Source of the DNA: Rhizobium sp. Root482
Lineage (GTDB): Bacteria; Pseudomonadota; Alphaproteobacteria; Rhizobiales; Rhizobiaceae
Direction of reading: 5' to 3'
Length of the DNA: 64,000 nt
NCBI RefSeq assembly: GCF_001426565.1
Contig: NZ_LMFA01000012.1
Location: 496,861 to 560,860 of the forward strand
This document shows, piece after piece, positions 37,121-46,451 of the stretch. The position numbers and the translations under genes are program-made. The notes below the pieces were generated by a model. The model was not told where the DNA came from, ran no database searches, and saw only the letters and a program-made list of their open reading frames with translations. Each line of letters starts with the position of its first letter. Position 1 is the first letter of the stretch.

Positions 37121-38320
37121 ATGGCGAGCATCACATCGAGCCCCGAAATGAATGCCGAGAAGACGGCCGTCTCCGTCATTCTCGCGGTCAGCTTCTGCCA
37201 CATGATGAACGACATCATGCAATCGCTGCTGACGTCGCTCTATCCGCTCCTGAAAGCCAATTACGCGCTCGATTTCGTCCAGATCGGCCTTCTCACCTTC
37301 GCCTTCCAGGTCACGGCATCGCTGCTGCAGCCGGCCGTCGGCGTCGTTACCGACCGCTGGCCGATGCCGTTTTCGCTGCCGGCCGCCATGCTGTCGACCT
37401 GCGCCGGGCTGATCACGCTTGCCAATGCCCATCATTTCTACGTCCTGGTGATCGGCGCCTGCCTGATCGGCATCGGCTCGGCGATCTTCCATCCGGAAGC
37501 CTCGCGCGTGGCGCGGCTTGCCTCGGGCGGACGCCACGGGCTTGCCCAGTCGCTGTTCCAGGTGGGCGGCAATACCGGCACGGCCATCGGGCCGTTGCTG
37601 GCAGCCTTCATCGTCATTCCACGCGGCCAGGGCAGCCTCAGCTGGTTCTCGATCGTCGCGCTCACCGGCTTCATGGTTCTGTCCGGGGTCAGCGTCTGGT
37701 ATGCGCGCCACCGCCGCAGCTCGGCCGGCCGCAAGCCCGTCAGCCGTGCGCTGCCGCTGCCGCGCAACCAGGTCCTGTGGACGCTGGTCGTTCTCGTCAT
37801 TCTGACGGCGACGAAGAATGCCTATCTCTCCAGCCTTTCCAGCTATTTCACCTTCTTCACCATCGAGAAGTTCGGCGTCGGCGTGCAGGATGCGCAATTG
37901 CTGCTCTTCCTGTTTCTCGGCGCCTCGGCCGTCGGCGTGATCTTCGGCGGGCCGATCGGCGATCGCTTCGGCGCGCGATTCGTCATCTGGTTCTCGATCC
38001 TCGGCGTCATTCCCTTCGCGCTGGTGCTGCCCTATGCCAACCTGTTCTGGACCGCGGCACTGGTCATCCTGATCGGCTTCATCTTCTCCTCGGCCTTTTC
38101 GGCCATCGTCGTCTTCGCGCAGGAACTCGTGCCGGGTCGCGTCGGGCTGATCGCCGGCATGTTCTTCGGCTTTGCCTTCGGATTCGGCGGCATCGGCGCC
38201 GCCGTTCTCGGCATCTTCGCCGATCGCAACGGCATCGAATTCGTCTACAAACTGTGCTCCTACATGCCGCTTCTTGGCCTGCTCACCGTCTTCCTGCCGA
38301 GACTGCCCGGCCACCGGTAG
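37121..38320 (+). CDS. MFS transporter, Fsr (fosmidomycin resistance)-like
   Basis: 399 aa, ~12 hydrophobic segments. Residues SFCHMMNDIMQSLLTSLYPLLK and the GIGSAIFHPEASRVAR loop are diagnostic of the Fsr subfamily. Fsr exports fosmidomycin, an inhibitor of the MEP pathway, but natural substrates are unknown and the name should not be read as proven resistance. Divergent from an AraC/cupin regulator. Confidence 0.9.
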   Translation: MASITSSPEMNAEKTAVSVILAVSFCHMMNDIMQSLLTSLYPLLKANYALDFVQIGLLTFAFQVTASLLQPAVGVVTDRWPMPFSLPAAMLSTCAGLITLANAHHFYVLVIGACLIGIGSAIFHPEASRVARLASGGRHGLAQSLFQVGGNTGTAIGPLLAAFIVIPRGQGSLSWFSIVALTGFMVLSGVSVWYARHRRSSAGRKPVSRALPLPRNQVLWTLVVLVILTATKNAYLSSLSSYFTFFTIEKFGVGVQDAQLLLFLFLGASAVGVIFGGPIGDRFGARFVIWFSILGVIPFALVLPYANLFWTAALVILIGFIFSSAFSAIVVFAQELVPGRVGLIAGMFFGFAFGFGGIGAAVLGIFADRNGIEFVYKLCSYMPLLGLLTVFLPRLPGHR

Positions 38321-38460
38321 GACCACCACGACAAAGGGCGGTCGCGCACGGCGATAGACCAAGGCGCGTGGCTGTTCTTCGGTGAATCCGGCATCTTCTT
38401 GTAAGCAATCATCAAGCATTGCCCATTATGGTTGCGGTCGAGACCCTCGGGGTGATGTCG

Positions 38461-39503
38461 ATGCGCAGGATGATGATTGCAGTTTCAGCCCTGACAGGCG
38501 CACTGGTTGCAGCGGCGCCCGGCCATGCCGAGACGCTGAACCTGTTGATCTGGGAATCCTATATCGACCAGGAAATCCTTGATCGCTGGACTGCCGAGAC
38601 CGGCGTTTCCGTAAAACAGATCTATTATGACAGCGGCGATGCCCGCGATGAAATCCTGTCCGACCCCAAGAGCAATATCGACCTTGCCGTCATCGGCGAG
38701 AACGGTGCCGCCCTGTTCGGCAAGCGCGGCATCCTGGAGCCGTTGACGGAGGGGAAGGTCCCATCGCTGAAGGACTACAAGGCGCAATGGACCTCGCGTT
38801 GCGGCGGCCATGCCATGCCCTATCTGTGGGGTACGATGGGCATCGTCTACCGTTCCGACATGGTGGCATCCAAGCCGACATCCTGGAGCGACCTGATGTC
38901 GCCGGTGCCGAGCCTCAAGAAGCACATCGCCATGTATGACGATCACAACGAGGCCTTCATCGCGCCGCTTGCCCTGCTCGGCAAGTCGATCAATGCGAAC
39001 GACCATGCGACGTTGAAGGCGGCTTTCCAGCTGATGCGGGCGCAGGCCCCCTACGTGCTGACCTATGATTATGTAATCACCTCGATCCAGAACCCCGAGA
39101 TCGGCAACAATATCTATATCGCGCTTGCCTATAGCGGCGACCAGCATGTGCTCAACGACAAGGCGGGAACGCCCGGCGTCTGGCGCTATGCAGTGCCGAG
39201 GGAAGGCACCCTGTCGTGGCTGGACTGCATCGCCGTCACCGCCGCCTCACCGCGCAAGGACCTGGCGCTGCAGTTCCTTGATCACATCGGATCGCCGCAG
39301 AGCGCCGCCGCCAATGCCGAGGCACTGACCATGCCGACGGCCAGCGAAGCGGCGTTGAAGCTCGTTCCGGCCGAAATGCGCTCCAACCAGGAAATCTATC
39401 CGCCGGCGGAAATCCTCGCCCGCAGCCAGTACCAGGAGGAATTGTCCCCGAGTCGATCCAGACACGCCGCCGCATCATCAGCTCGATGGCGAATTTCCAG
39501 TGA
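38461..39503 (+). CDS. PotD/NspS-like periplasmic polyamine-binding protein, frameshifted near its 3' end
   Basis: Signal peptide RRMMIAVSALTGALVAAAP to GHA (1-23), then TLNLLIWESYIDQEILDRW, NIDLAVIGENGAALF, PYLWGTMGIVYRSD and LAYSGDQ, the PotD/PotF family pattern. As given, the frame leaves this family after SQYQEELSP at 39450 and runs on for ~165 residues of shadow sequence. Adding one C to the run at 39446-39449 gives PESIQTRRRIISSMANFQ and a TGA at 39501-39503 that overlaps the next start (GTGA), and a normal 347-aa length. No permease or ATPase is near; the partner is a membrane GGDEF-EAL protein, as in NspS-MbaA. ATG 38455 is an alternative start. Confidence 0.8.
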
Positions 39504-41881
39504 CGCTCGGCAAACGCGCCTTTTTCCTGATCTTTCCGGTCGTGCTGGCAGGCTATCTGCTTGCCGCACTCTCGGTCTATTTCGCGCAGAGCCAGTCGGT
39601 TCTCGCGCTGGAGCGAGCCCGGCTGTCCCAGCAGCTCGATCATATCGCCGCGCTGTTCCGCAACGAAGTCGGCCAGAGCCGCAGCTTTCTCTATTCGCTG
39701 CTGGAGGGCGATGCGGTCCGGCTGTTCGTTTCCGAAACCGACGAAGCCTATCGCGACAATGCGCTGGCGCTCAGGCTGCAGCAGAATATCCGCTCGCTCT
39801 CCGACGACCCGAAGAAATTCATCTCCTTTGCCATTTTCAATCCGAACCTGACGCCCGGCTATTATTTCGAAAACAGCGACGATCCCTTCGCCCAGATCGG
39901 CGAGCCGCAATTTTCGCTGGCGCGGCAACTCGCCGCCGGCGGCCAGTTGCGTGACTGGACTTTTCTCCACGATCGGCAGTCGCGGCCGCTGATCGTCTAC
40001 TCGGAATTCATCGATCCGGTGACCTTCAGCCGGCCGCTGCCGAGCGCCAAGGCAAGTGCGCTGCTGATCCAGGTCGCCATCGAACCCACCCAGTTCCTGA
40101 CGATGCAGAAGACATTGCAGGCGGAATATCGCACCGAGATCGATTTCGCGGCCGCGCCGCCGCGCGGGGCAGGCGACGACGCCGTGTCCGCCTCGGTACG
40201 CATGGGTCCGTCGCTGTTTGCAACGCTCAGCCTGCCGGCCTCGCATCCCTCCGGCCATATGGGGCCGTTGAAGCTGTTGCTCGGCCTCGGTGCCCTCGTT
40301 ATGAGCCTGGTATCCGTCGGCCTGATGATCATTCTCATCCGGCGCTTCATCACCAATCCCATGAGCGCGCTCGACCTGCAGGTGACGGCGGTGATGAGCG
40401 GCGAGACGGACAGCATCCGCGAAACCGGCGCCGCCGGCGAGATCGGCCGCCTGACGGGCAATATCCGGCAATTGCACGACCAGTCGCAGCGGGCACTCCG
40501 GTTGGTCCAGCACGCTTCCTGGACCGACACGCTGACCGGCATCAGCAATCGCGGCCATTTCAACACGCTGGCCGCCGAAATTGTCCGCGACACCATCGCC
40601 ACCGGCGGTCAATGCAGCCTGCTCTTCATCGACATCGACAATTTCAAATTCGTCAACGACAAATACGGCCACGAGATCGGCGACGAGCTCCTGAAGATGC
40701 TGGCGGCGCGGATCGACGCCGCCGTCGGCGCCATCATTGACCGCCGGTCGCTGCCACCCGCCATCCTGGCGCGGCTTTCCGGCGATGAATTTGCCGTTCT
40801 CGTGCAATCCGGCGCGGGCGATGGAACCATCCGGGAAATCTGCGGCGCCATTCTTGCGCTGTTTTCCGACGGCTTCGAGATGCGCGGCAAGCACTATCCG
40901 GTGACCGCTTCCATCGGCGTCGCTATCTGCCCGACCGATGCGACCAATCTCACTGAGCTGATCTCGAATGCCGATGCGGCCATGTACCAGGCAAAGACCG
41001 AGGGCAAGAACCGCCCCTCACGCTTTTCGAGGGAGTTGCAGGACAAGCGCGACCGTATCCGGCTGATCCAGGAGGAGCTACGGCTTGTCGATCCGGACGA
41101 GCAGTTCCACCTCGTCTATATGCCGATCGTCGATGCCCGGGGCCGGGTGACGGGCTGCGAGGCGCTCTTGCGCTGGGTCTCGCCGACGCTCGGGAATATC
41201 ACGCCGGACGAATTCGTGCCGATCGCCGAAAGCTCCGGCCAGTTCACCAAGATCGACTGCTGGGTGATCGACCGCGCCATGTCGGAACACCACCGGCTGA
41301 AGCAATTGTTCGGCACGGAGACGGTGCTGGCCATCAATATTTCTTCCGCAGAACTCTACTCCCAATCGATCAGCAATTATTTCTGCGTCTGCCTGGAACG
41401 GCATGGACTGGATCCGAGGACGATCGAGATCGAACTGACGGAGACCTATGCCGTCAAGCTGGGCGATCAGTTGCATCGCAATATCCAGTCCCTGCGCGAG
41501 CGCGGCTTCCGCATCTCGATCGATGATTTCGGCGCCGGTTATACTTCCGTCCAGCAGATCATCGAATATACCGCCGACACGATCAAGCTCGACCGGGCGT
41601 TGGTGGAAAATCTAGCGACTGCACAATCGCTGCCGACGCTCCGGGCCGTCATCGCCCTTTGCCATGCGCAAAAAATGTCAGTGGTCGGCGAAGGCGTCGA
41701 CACCGATGAAAAACGCGCCATGCTGACGGCGGCCGGTTGCGACAATTTCCAGGGCTATCTGATCAGCAAGCCGCTAGCGCTTGCCGATCTGTCCATCTGG
41801 GCGCTGAAACAGGCCGCGGAGACCGCCACGGACGACAATTGGCACATGCCCATTCGCCGCCATCCGGCCCGCCTGCCCTAG
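39500..41881 (+). CDS. Membrane GGDEF-EAL protein, MbaA-like c-di-GMP enzyme
   Basis: 793 aa. TM1 ~8-28, periplasmic sensor ~30-255, TM2 ~257-280, HAMP-like linker, GGDEF domain ~340-510, EAL domain ~520-770. The GGDEF site reads SGDEF (427-431) and has no RxxD inhibitory site before it. The EAL side is complete: E554-A-L-L-R, N613, E645, D675-D676, K696, E731, Q751. I therefore expect phosphodiesterase activity, with uncertain cyclase activity. GTG start 39500 overlaps the stop of the binding-protein gene once its frameshift is corrected, so the pair is a translationally coupled sensor module. Confidence 0.9.
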   Translation: MTLGKRAFFLIFPVVLAGYLLAALSVYFAQSQSVLALERARLSQQLDHIAALFRNEVGQSRSFLYSLLEGDAVRLFVSETDEAYRDNALALRLQQNIRSLSDDPKKFISFAIFNPNLTPGYYFENSDDPFAQIGEPQFSLARQLAAGGQLRDWTFLHDRQSRPLIVYSEFIDPVTFSRPLPSAKASALLIQVAIEPTQFLTMQKTLQAEYRTEIDFAAAPPRGAGDDAVSASVRMGPSLFATLSLPASHPSGHMGPLKLLLGLGALVMSLVSVGLMIILIRRFITNPMSALDLQVTAVMSGETDSIRETGAAGEIGRLTGNIRQLHDQSQRALRLVQHASWTDTLTGISNRGHFNTLAAEIVRDTIATGGQCSLLFIDIDNFKFVNDKYGHEIGDELLKMLAARIDAAVGAIIDRRSLPPAILARLSGDEFAVLVQSGAGDGTIREICGAILALFSDGFEMRGKHYPVTASIGVAICPTDATNLTELISNADAAMYQAKTEGKNRPSRFSRELQDKRDRIRLIQEELRLVDPDEQFHLVYMPIVDARGRVTGCEALLRWVSPTLGNITPDEFVPIAESSGQFTKIDCWVIDRAMSEHHRLKQLFGTETVLAINISSAELYSQSISNYFCVCLERHGLDPRTIEIELTETYAVKLGDQLHRNIQSLRERGFRISIDDFGAGYTSVQQIIEYTADTIKLDRALVENLATAQSLPTLRAVIALCHAQKMSVVGEGVDTDEKRAMLTAAGCDNFQGYLISKPLALADLSIWALKQAAETATDDNWHMPIRRHPARLP

Positions 41882-41965
41882 GCGGCGGCGCGTTTTTCTC
41901 CGAATATCCTTGACCTTCGGTCCCCCTCGCCTTAACCGCAGCGCAAGAATGCGGACGAGGTGGCG

Positions 41966-43237
41966 ATGAGAGTTCTATTGATCGGATCGGGCGGGCGCGA
42001 GCATGCCCTGGCATGGAAACTGGCGCAATCGCCGCGCCTCGGCGCGCTCTACGCCGCCCCCGGAAATCCCGGCATCGCCGAGCATGCGCAACTGGTCGTC
42101 CTCGACACCGCCGACAATGAGGCTGTGCTTGCCTTCTGCAAGGCGGAAACAATCGATTTTGTCGTCATAGGACCTGAAGCGCCGCTGGTGGCGGGGCTTG
42201 CCGACCGGCTTCGCCAGGGCGGCATCGCGGTTTTCGGACCATCGGCCGCTGCGGCACAGCTTGAAGGCTCGAAGGGTTTTACCAAGGATATCTGCGCCCG
42301 TTACGATATCCCCACCGGCGCCTATCAGCGGTTCACCTCGGCCGAACCGGCAAAGGCCTATATCCGCCGCGAAGGCGCACCGATCGTCATCAAGGCCGAC
42401 GGGCTTGCGGCCGGCAAGGGCGTGACGGTGGCGATGACGCTCGACGAGGCGCTCGACGCCGTCGACAGCTGTTTTGCCGGCGCCTTCGGTGATGCCGGCG
42501 CTGAGGTCGTCGTCGAGGCCTATCTCGACGGCGAGGAGGCAAGCTTCTTTTGCCTGTGCGACGGCACCTCGGCGCTGGCGCTTGCCTCGGCCCAGGACCA
42601 CAAACGCGTCGGCGACGGCGATACGGGGCCGAATACCGGCGGCATGGGCGCCTATTCGCCGGCGCCGGTGATGACGCCTGATATGGTCGAGCGAACGATG
42701 CGCGAGATCATCGAGCCGACCATCCGGGGCATGGCCGAGAGTGGCCATCCTTTCACCGGCGTGCTGTTTGCCGGGCTGATGATCACCGCCAAGGGACCGG
42801 AACTGATCGAATACAATGTCCGCTTCGGCGATCCCGAATGCCAGGTGCTGATGATGCGGCTGAAGAGCGACCTTTTGACCTTGCTGCACGCCGCCGCGAC
42901 CGGAACGCTTTCTTCCGTCGACGCCGAGTGGCGCGACGAGGTGGCGCTGACCGTGGTGATGGCATCCAAGGGTTACCCCGGCGCCTATGAGAAGGACACG
43001 CCGATCGACAGCCTTCCGCCGGAAGATGCAAACACCAAAATCTTCCATGCCGGAACCGCGCAGAAAGACGGGAAACTGGTGGCGACCGGCGGCCGCGTGC
43101 TCAACGTCACCGCCATGGGGTCGAGCGTCAGCGCCGCCCAGCAACAGGCCTATGCGGTGCTTGACCGGGTGGTCTGGGACAATGGCTTCAGCCGCCGCGA
43201 CATCGGCTGGCAAGCGGTGGCGCGCGAAAGGAACTGA
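41966..43237 (+). CDS. purD: Phosphoribosylamine-glycine ligase
   Basis: 423 aa ATP-grasp enzyme of purine synthesis (GAR synthetase). N-terminal [22 protein letters not shown]-binding [20 protein letters not shown], and the family signature [11 protein letters not shown] in YNVRFGDPE context. GAGG lies 5 nt before the ATG at 41966; a GTG at 41960 is less likely. Monocistronic by position; nothing regulatory seen upstream. Confidence 0.96.
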   Translation: MRVLLIGSGGREHALAWKLAQSPRLGALYAAPGNPGIAEHAQLVVLDTADNEAVLAFCKAETIDFVVIGPEAPLVAGLADRLRQGGIAVFGPSAAAAQLEGSKGFTKDICARYDIPTGAYQRFTSAEPAKAYIRREGAPIVIKADGLAAGKGVTVAMTLDEALDAVDSCFAGAFGDAGAEVVVEAYLDGEEASFFCLCDGTSALALASAQDHKRVGDGDTGPNTGGMGAYSPAPVMTPDMVERTMREIIEPTIRGMAESGHPFTGVLFAGLMITAKGPELIEYNVRFGDPECQVLMMRLKSDLLTLLHAAATGTLSSVDAEWRDEVALTVVMASKGYPGAYEKDTPIDSLPPEDANTKIFHAGTAQKDGKLVATGGRVLNVTAMGSSVSAAQQQAYAVLDRVVWDNGFSRRDIGWQAVARERN

Positions 43238-43354
43238 GTGTCCGGCAACGGGCCGACGGCGGCCGAAAAGTCACTCAATCTTTACCAATTCTCCTGACGG
43301 GAACGTAACGGAGACAGGCTATTTTCTGCTTGAAGATTTTCAAGGAGAATGCCG

Positions 43355-43900
43355 ATGCGCGCCCTCTTGTTCACATCCGCCAGTCTTTTTGCCGCCAGTC
43401 TTTTTACGGCCGGCGCCGTCGGCGCGACGTCGATCGAAAACCTGGCCAGCGGAGAGAGCGGAAACGGCAGCGTCTCGCAGCTGAGCTGCGCCCATTGCCC
43501 GCCGCCCGTCGTCAAGAAGAAGAGCAGCTATGTGGTGCCCGAAGTCGCACCCGGCACGGACCGGGTGGAACTGAAGGAGATCAATGGCGAGATGATGGTG
43601 GTGCGCACCGAAGCCTGGCTCGGCGGTTCGCCGGTCGTCTTCGTCAGCACGTCGCAAGCCGCCATAAAGGCAGCCGAGGCAAGGATTGCGCCCCAGGGCG
43701 AAACACCGGCAACACGGCTTGCCGTGGTGGACCCGACGCCGACAGAGGCCAAGGCGATCGCCGCCGTGACCGTCATCGACAGAGCCGCCACGACCGGCGC
43801 GCTGGATATGGCAGCGACCGCCGATATGGCCGCCATCACGCCGCAAGACGGTCGTTCACAAGAAGTTGATCTTCAAAAATTTGAACTTCGGCTAAAATAA
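43355..43900 (+). CDS. Secreted HPE1-like rhizobial protein
   Basis: 181 aa. Signal peptide RALLFTSASLFAASLFTAG to VGA (1-~24), then ATSIENL, a CAHCPPPV pair of cysteines, KKKSSYVVPEVAPGTD and RTEAWLGGSPVVFVS, and an Ala/Thr-rich low-complexity part before the conserved end FELRLK. I recall such proteins annotated as plant virulence effector HPE1-like; that name is no proof of a virulence role. ATG 43355 chosen because AGGAG is 7 nt upstream, too close to the ATG at 43349. Confidence 0.75.
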   Translation: MRALLFTSASLFAASLFTAGAVGATSIENLASGESGNGSVSQLSCAHCPPPVVKKKSSYVVPEVAPGTDRVELKEINGEMMVVRTEAWLGGSPVVFVSTSQAAIKAAEARIAPQGETPATRLAVVDPTPTEAKAIAAVTVIDRAATTGALDMAATADMAAITPQDGRSQEVDLQKFELRLK

Positions 43901-43973
43901 CCCCGAACTTCCAGTCCCTGCCCCCGCCAGCCGCGCTCAAAAGGCTGAAACGGGCTTTCGCCCTCCAGGCGAG

Positions 43974-44111
43974 AAATTGCGCCCCTGAGAGAAGCAGGGG
44001 CGCAATTTTTTGCGGCGTTCACACAGTCGCTCTCGATTCACAGGTGAGCCAAGGTTACCCCGAAATCTTCGAGAAATCCGCGACGGTGCCGGTGGCTGCG
44101 CGGATCAGGCC
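43974..44111. terminator. Intrinsic terminator between the HPE1-like gene and glyS
   Basis: Perfect 14-bp arms AAATTGCGCCCCTG (43974-43987) and CAGGGGCGCAATTT (43995-44008), 7-nt loop, T run to 44111-44106 region ending at 44011 on the plus strand (TTTTTT at 44006-44011). Lies between convergent genes; the AAA before the stem gives only a short T run for the glyS side. The functional element spans 43974-44011. Confidence 0.85.
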
Positions 44112-46322
44112 AAGCAGGGCGAGGCGGTTGGCGCGGACGGCTTGGTTCTCGTCATTGACCAGGACATCGGCAAAGAACCGGTCGATCGGGCCGCGCAGCT
44201 TCGACAGGGCTTCCATGGCGGCACGGAAATCTTCGCTCGCAATCGCGTCGCTCGCCTCCGTGGAGGCCTGCGTGACGGCGGCATGGAGCGCTTTTTCGGC
44301 ATCGAGCGTGAGAAGCGACGGATCGACGCTTGCGGCGACCTCGGTGCCCTTCTTCTCCTCGGCCGCCAGCAATTGCGTGGCGCGCTTGGTCCCGGCAAGA
44401 AGGTTCTGGCCTTCCTCCGAGGTGATGAAAGCGGTAAGCGCTTCGACGCGGCGGGCGACCATCAGGAGATCGTCATTGGCGGAGAGCCCGCCCCCCTCAC
44501 CCGGCGCATGTGCGCCACCCTCTCCCCGCCGGGGAGAGGAGGTCCCTGCCGCAGCCCCTTGCTCCCTCTTCTCCCCAGCGAGGAGAAGGTGGCCCGAAGG
44601 GCCGGATGAGGGGGATGCGGCCAAGACAGCATCGATTAGGTCGTGGCGGGCGCCGAGATCGCGCAGATAGACTTTCAGGCGGTCATGGAAGAAGGAGAGG
44701 AGGTCCAGATCCTCGACAACGGAAGATAGCGGCAACCGCACCCCGCGCTCCAACAAGATCCGCACCACGCCGAGCGCGGCACGTCTCAGCGCATAGGGAT
44801 CCTTCGAACCTGTCGGCTTTTCATCGATCGCCCAGAAGCCCACCAGCGTATCGAGTTTGTCGGCGAGTGCTACGGTGACTGCCACCGGATCGGTGGGGAC
44901 CTGGTCGGAGGGGCCTTGCGGCTTGCGGTGATCGCCAATCGCGGTGGCGACGGAGGGATGTTCGCCCTGGAGCAGGGCATATTTCATACCCATGATGCCC
45001 TGAAGCTCGGGAAATTCGCCGACGGCTTCGGTGCGCAGATCGGCCTTGCTAAGGACCACGGCACGATCGACGAGCGTCGGATCGGCGTTGGTCACCTTGG
45101 CCAGTTCGGCGGCAAGCGCACGGATGCGCTGAACACGCTCGCCCTCCGTGCCGAGCTTGGCGTGGAAGGTGACGTTCAAGGCATCGAGCTTGGCCATGCG
45201 CTGGTCGAGCGGCTTCTTCAGGTTGAGATCGAATTTTTCCGCCGAGGCTTGCAGCGTTTCTAGGTCCGGCAGGTCGCCCTGGTCGCGGGTCCAGAAATGC
45301 CGGGCATCCGAGAGGCGGGCCCGCACCACCTTGCCATTGCCATGGACGATTTCGCGGCCGCCGTCCTTCGCCTCGATATTGGCGACGAGGATGAATTTGT
45401 TGGAGAGGGCGAGATCGTCGGAGGGGTTCTCTCCACCCGCCGGCCGCGTCACGAAACATTTCTGGTTGGTCTTGATCGTCAGCCGGATGATTTCCGGGGG
45501 GATGGCGAGGTAATCCTCCTCGAAGGCGCCCATCAGCACCTGCGGCCATTCGACGAGGCCGGAGACTTCGTCGAGCAGGGCCTCGTCCTCGACCAGTTCC
45601 AAGCCATTGGCAAAGGCGATATTGGCGGCATCCGTGGCGATGATCTCGCGGCGACGGTCGGCATCGAGCACGACCTTGGCCTTTTCCAGTTTCTCGATGT
45701 AATCGGCAAAGCGGCGCACGGTGATCGCCTCCGGCGCGTGGAACCGGTGGCCATAGGTGACGTTGGAGGCGGCGATGCCATCGACATCGAAGGCAACGAC
45801 CTGTGTTTCCTCGTTTTCAGGGCCGAACAGGCAGATGATCGACTGCAGCGGCCGCACCCAGCGCAGGGCGCCCGGTCTTGCCGAGGCAGCACCCGAGCGC
45901 ATGGATTTCGGCCAAGGGAAATTGCGGATGATGCCAGGCATGACCTCGGCGATGATCTCCTCGGCGGCCCGGCCCGGCTTGACGAGATGGGCGACGTAGA
46001 AATCACCCTTCTTCGGGTCGCTATGGACATGGGCCTGGTCGATCGATGTGAGGCCGGCACCGCGCAGAAAGCCTTCGATGGCCTTCTCATTGGCATCGGT
46101 GCGCGGGCCCTTGCGTTCCTCGCGCAGATCGGCCGAGCGGGTGTTGAGGCCGCGAATGTCGAGCGTCAGCCGGCGCGGCGTCCAATATTCGCGCGCGCCC
46201 TCATAGGTAAGACCCGCCTCCACCAGCGCATCGGTCAAAAGCTTCTTCAGCTCGCCGGCAGCCTTGCGCTGCATGCGAGCCGGGATTTCCTCGGAGCGGA
46301 GTTCAAGCAGAAGATCGGGCAT
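44055..46322 (-). CDS. glyS: Glycyl-tRNA synthetase beta subunit, with in-frame repeat insertion
   Basis: 755 aa. N-terminal [20 protein letters not shown] is the GlyS start; further [16 protein letters not shown] and [12 protein letters not shown] [16 protein letters not shown]. Together with GlyQ (52.3 kb) it forms the alpha2beta2 enzyme. Between ~570 and 611 there is a Gly/Ala/Arg-rich stretch ([34 protein letters not shown]) that is the translation of a palindromic repeat at 44491-44614; sequence on both sides ([29 protein letters not shown]) is normal GlyS, and the frame is kept. Confidence 0.94.
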   Translation of the reverse strand: MPDLLLELRSEEIPARMQRKAAGELKKLLTDALVEAGLTYEGAREYWTPRRLTLDIRGLNTRSADLREERKGPRTDANEKAIEGFLRGAGLTSIDQAHVHSDPKKGDFYVAHLVKPGRAAEEIIAEVMPGIIRNFPWPKSMRSGAASARPGALRWVRPLQSIICLFGPENEETQVVAFDVDGIAASNVTYGHRFHAPEAITVRRFADYIEKLEKAKVVLDADRRREIIATDAANIAFANGLELVEDEALLDEVSGLVEWPQVLMGAFEEDYLAIPPEIIRLTIKTNQKCFVTRPAGGENPSDDLALSNKFILVANIEAKDGGREIVHGNGKVVRARLSDARHFWTRDQGDLPDLETLQASAEKFDLNLKKPLDQRMAKLDALNVTFHAKLGTEGERVQRIRALAAELAKVTNADPTLVDRAVVLSKADLRTEAVGEFPELQGIMGMKYALLQGEHPSVATAIGDHRKPQGPSDQVPTDPVAVTVALADKLDTLVGFWAIDEKPTGSKDPYALRRAALGVVRILLERGVRLPLSSVVEDLDLLSFFHDRLKVYLRDLGARHDLIDAVLAASPSSGPSGHLLLAGEKREQGAAAGTSSPRRGEGGAHAPGEGGGLSANDDLLMVARRVEALTAFITSEEGQNLLAGTKRATQLLAAEEKKGTEVAASVDPSLLTLDAEKALHAAVTQASTEASDAIASEDFRAAMEALSKLRGPIDRFFADVLVNDENQAVRANRLALLGLIRAATGTVADFSKISG
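44491..44614. repeat. Palindromic repeat element inserted inside glyS
   Basis: ~124 bp with near-perfect terminal inverted repeats (CCCCCCTCACCCGGC at the left, GCCGGATGAGGGGG at the right, one mismatch) and four internal hairpins: GGCGCA/TGCGCC (44503-44516), CCTCTCCCC/GGGGAGAGG (44519-44539), an imperfect CTTCTCC/GGAGAAG stem (~44569-44587) and GGCCC/GGGCC (44591-44603). This design resembles the dispersed intergenic palindromes of rhizobia. Confidence 0.85.
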
Positions 46323-46451
46323 GGATTGGATGCTTTTCCAGAAGACAGGGAGACTGCCCGGGACTTAGCAAGCCCGACGGCAAAAGTCATCCATTCAATG
46401 GCGGAAAGTTCGAGGCTCTGGCGGCGTCGCCTTCGACAATGGCAAGAGAGT

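Noticed and set aside
38419..39954. 511-residue fused binding protein
   Set aside because: Residues after ~345 are Arg/Ser/Ala-rich and match no family; they are the out-of-frame reading of the GGDEF-EAL gene caused by a lost base.
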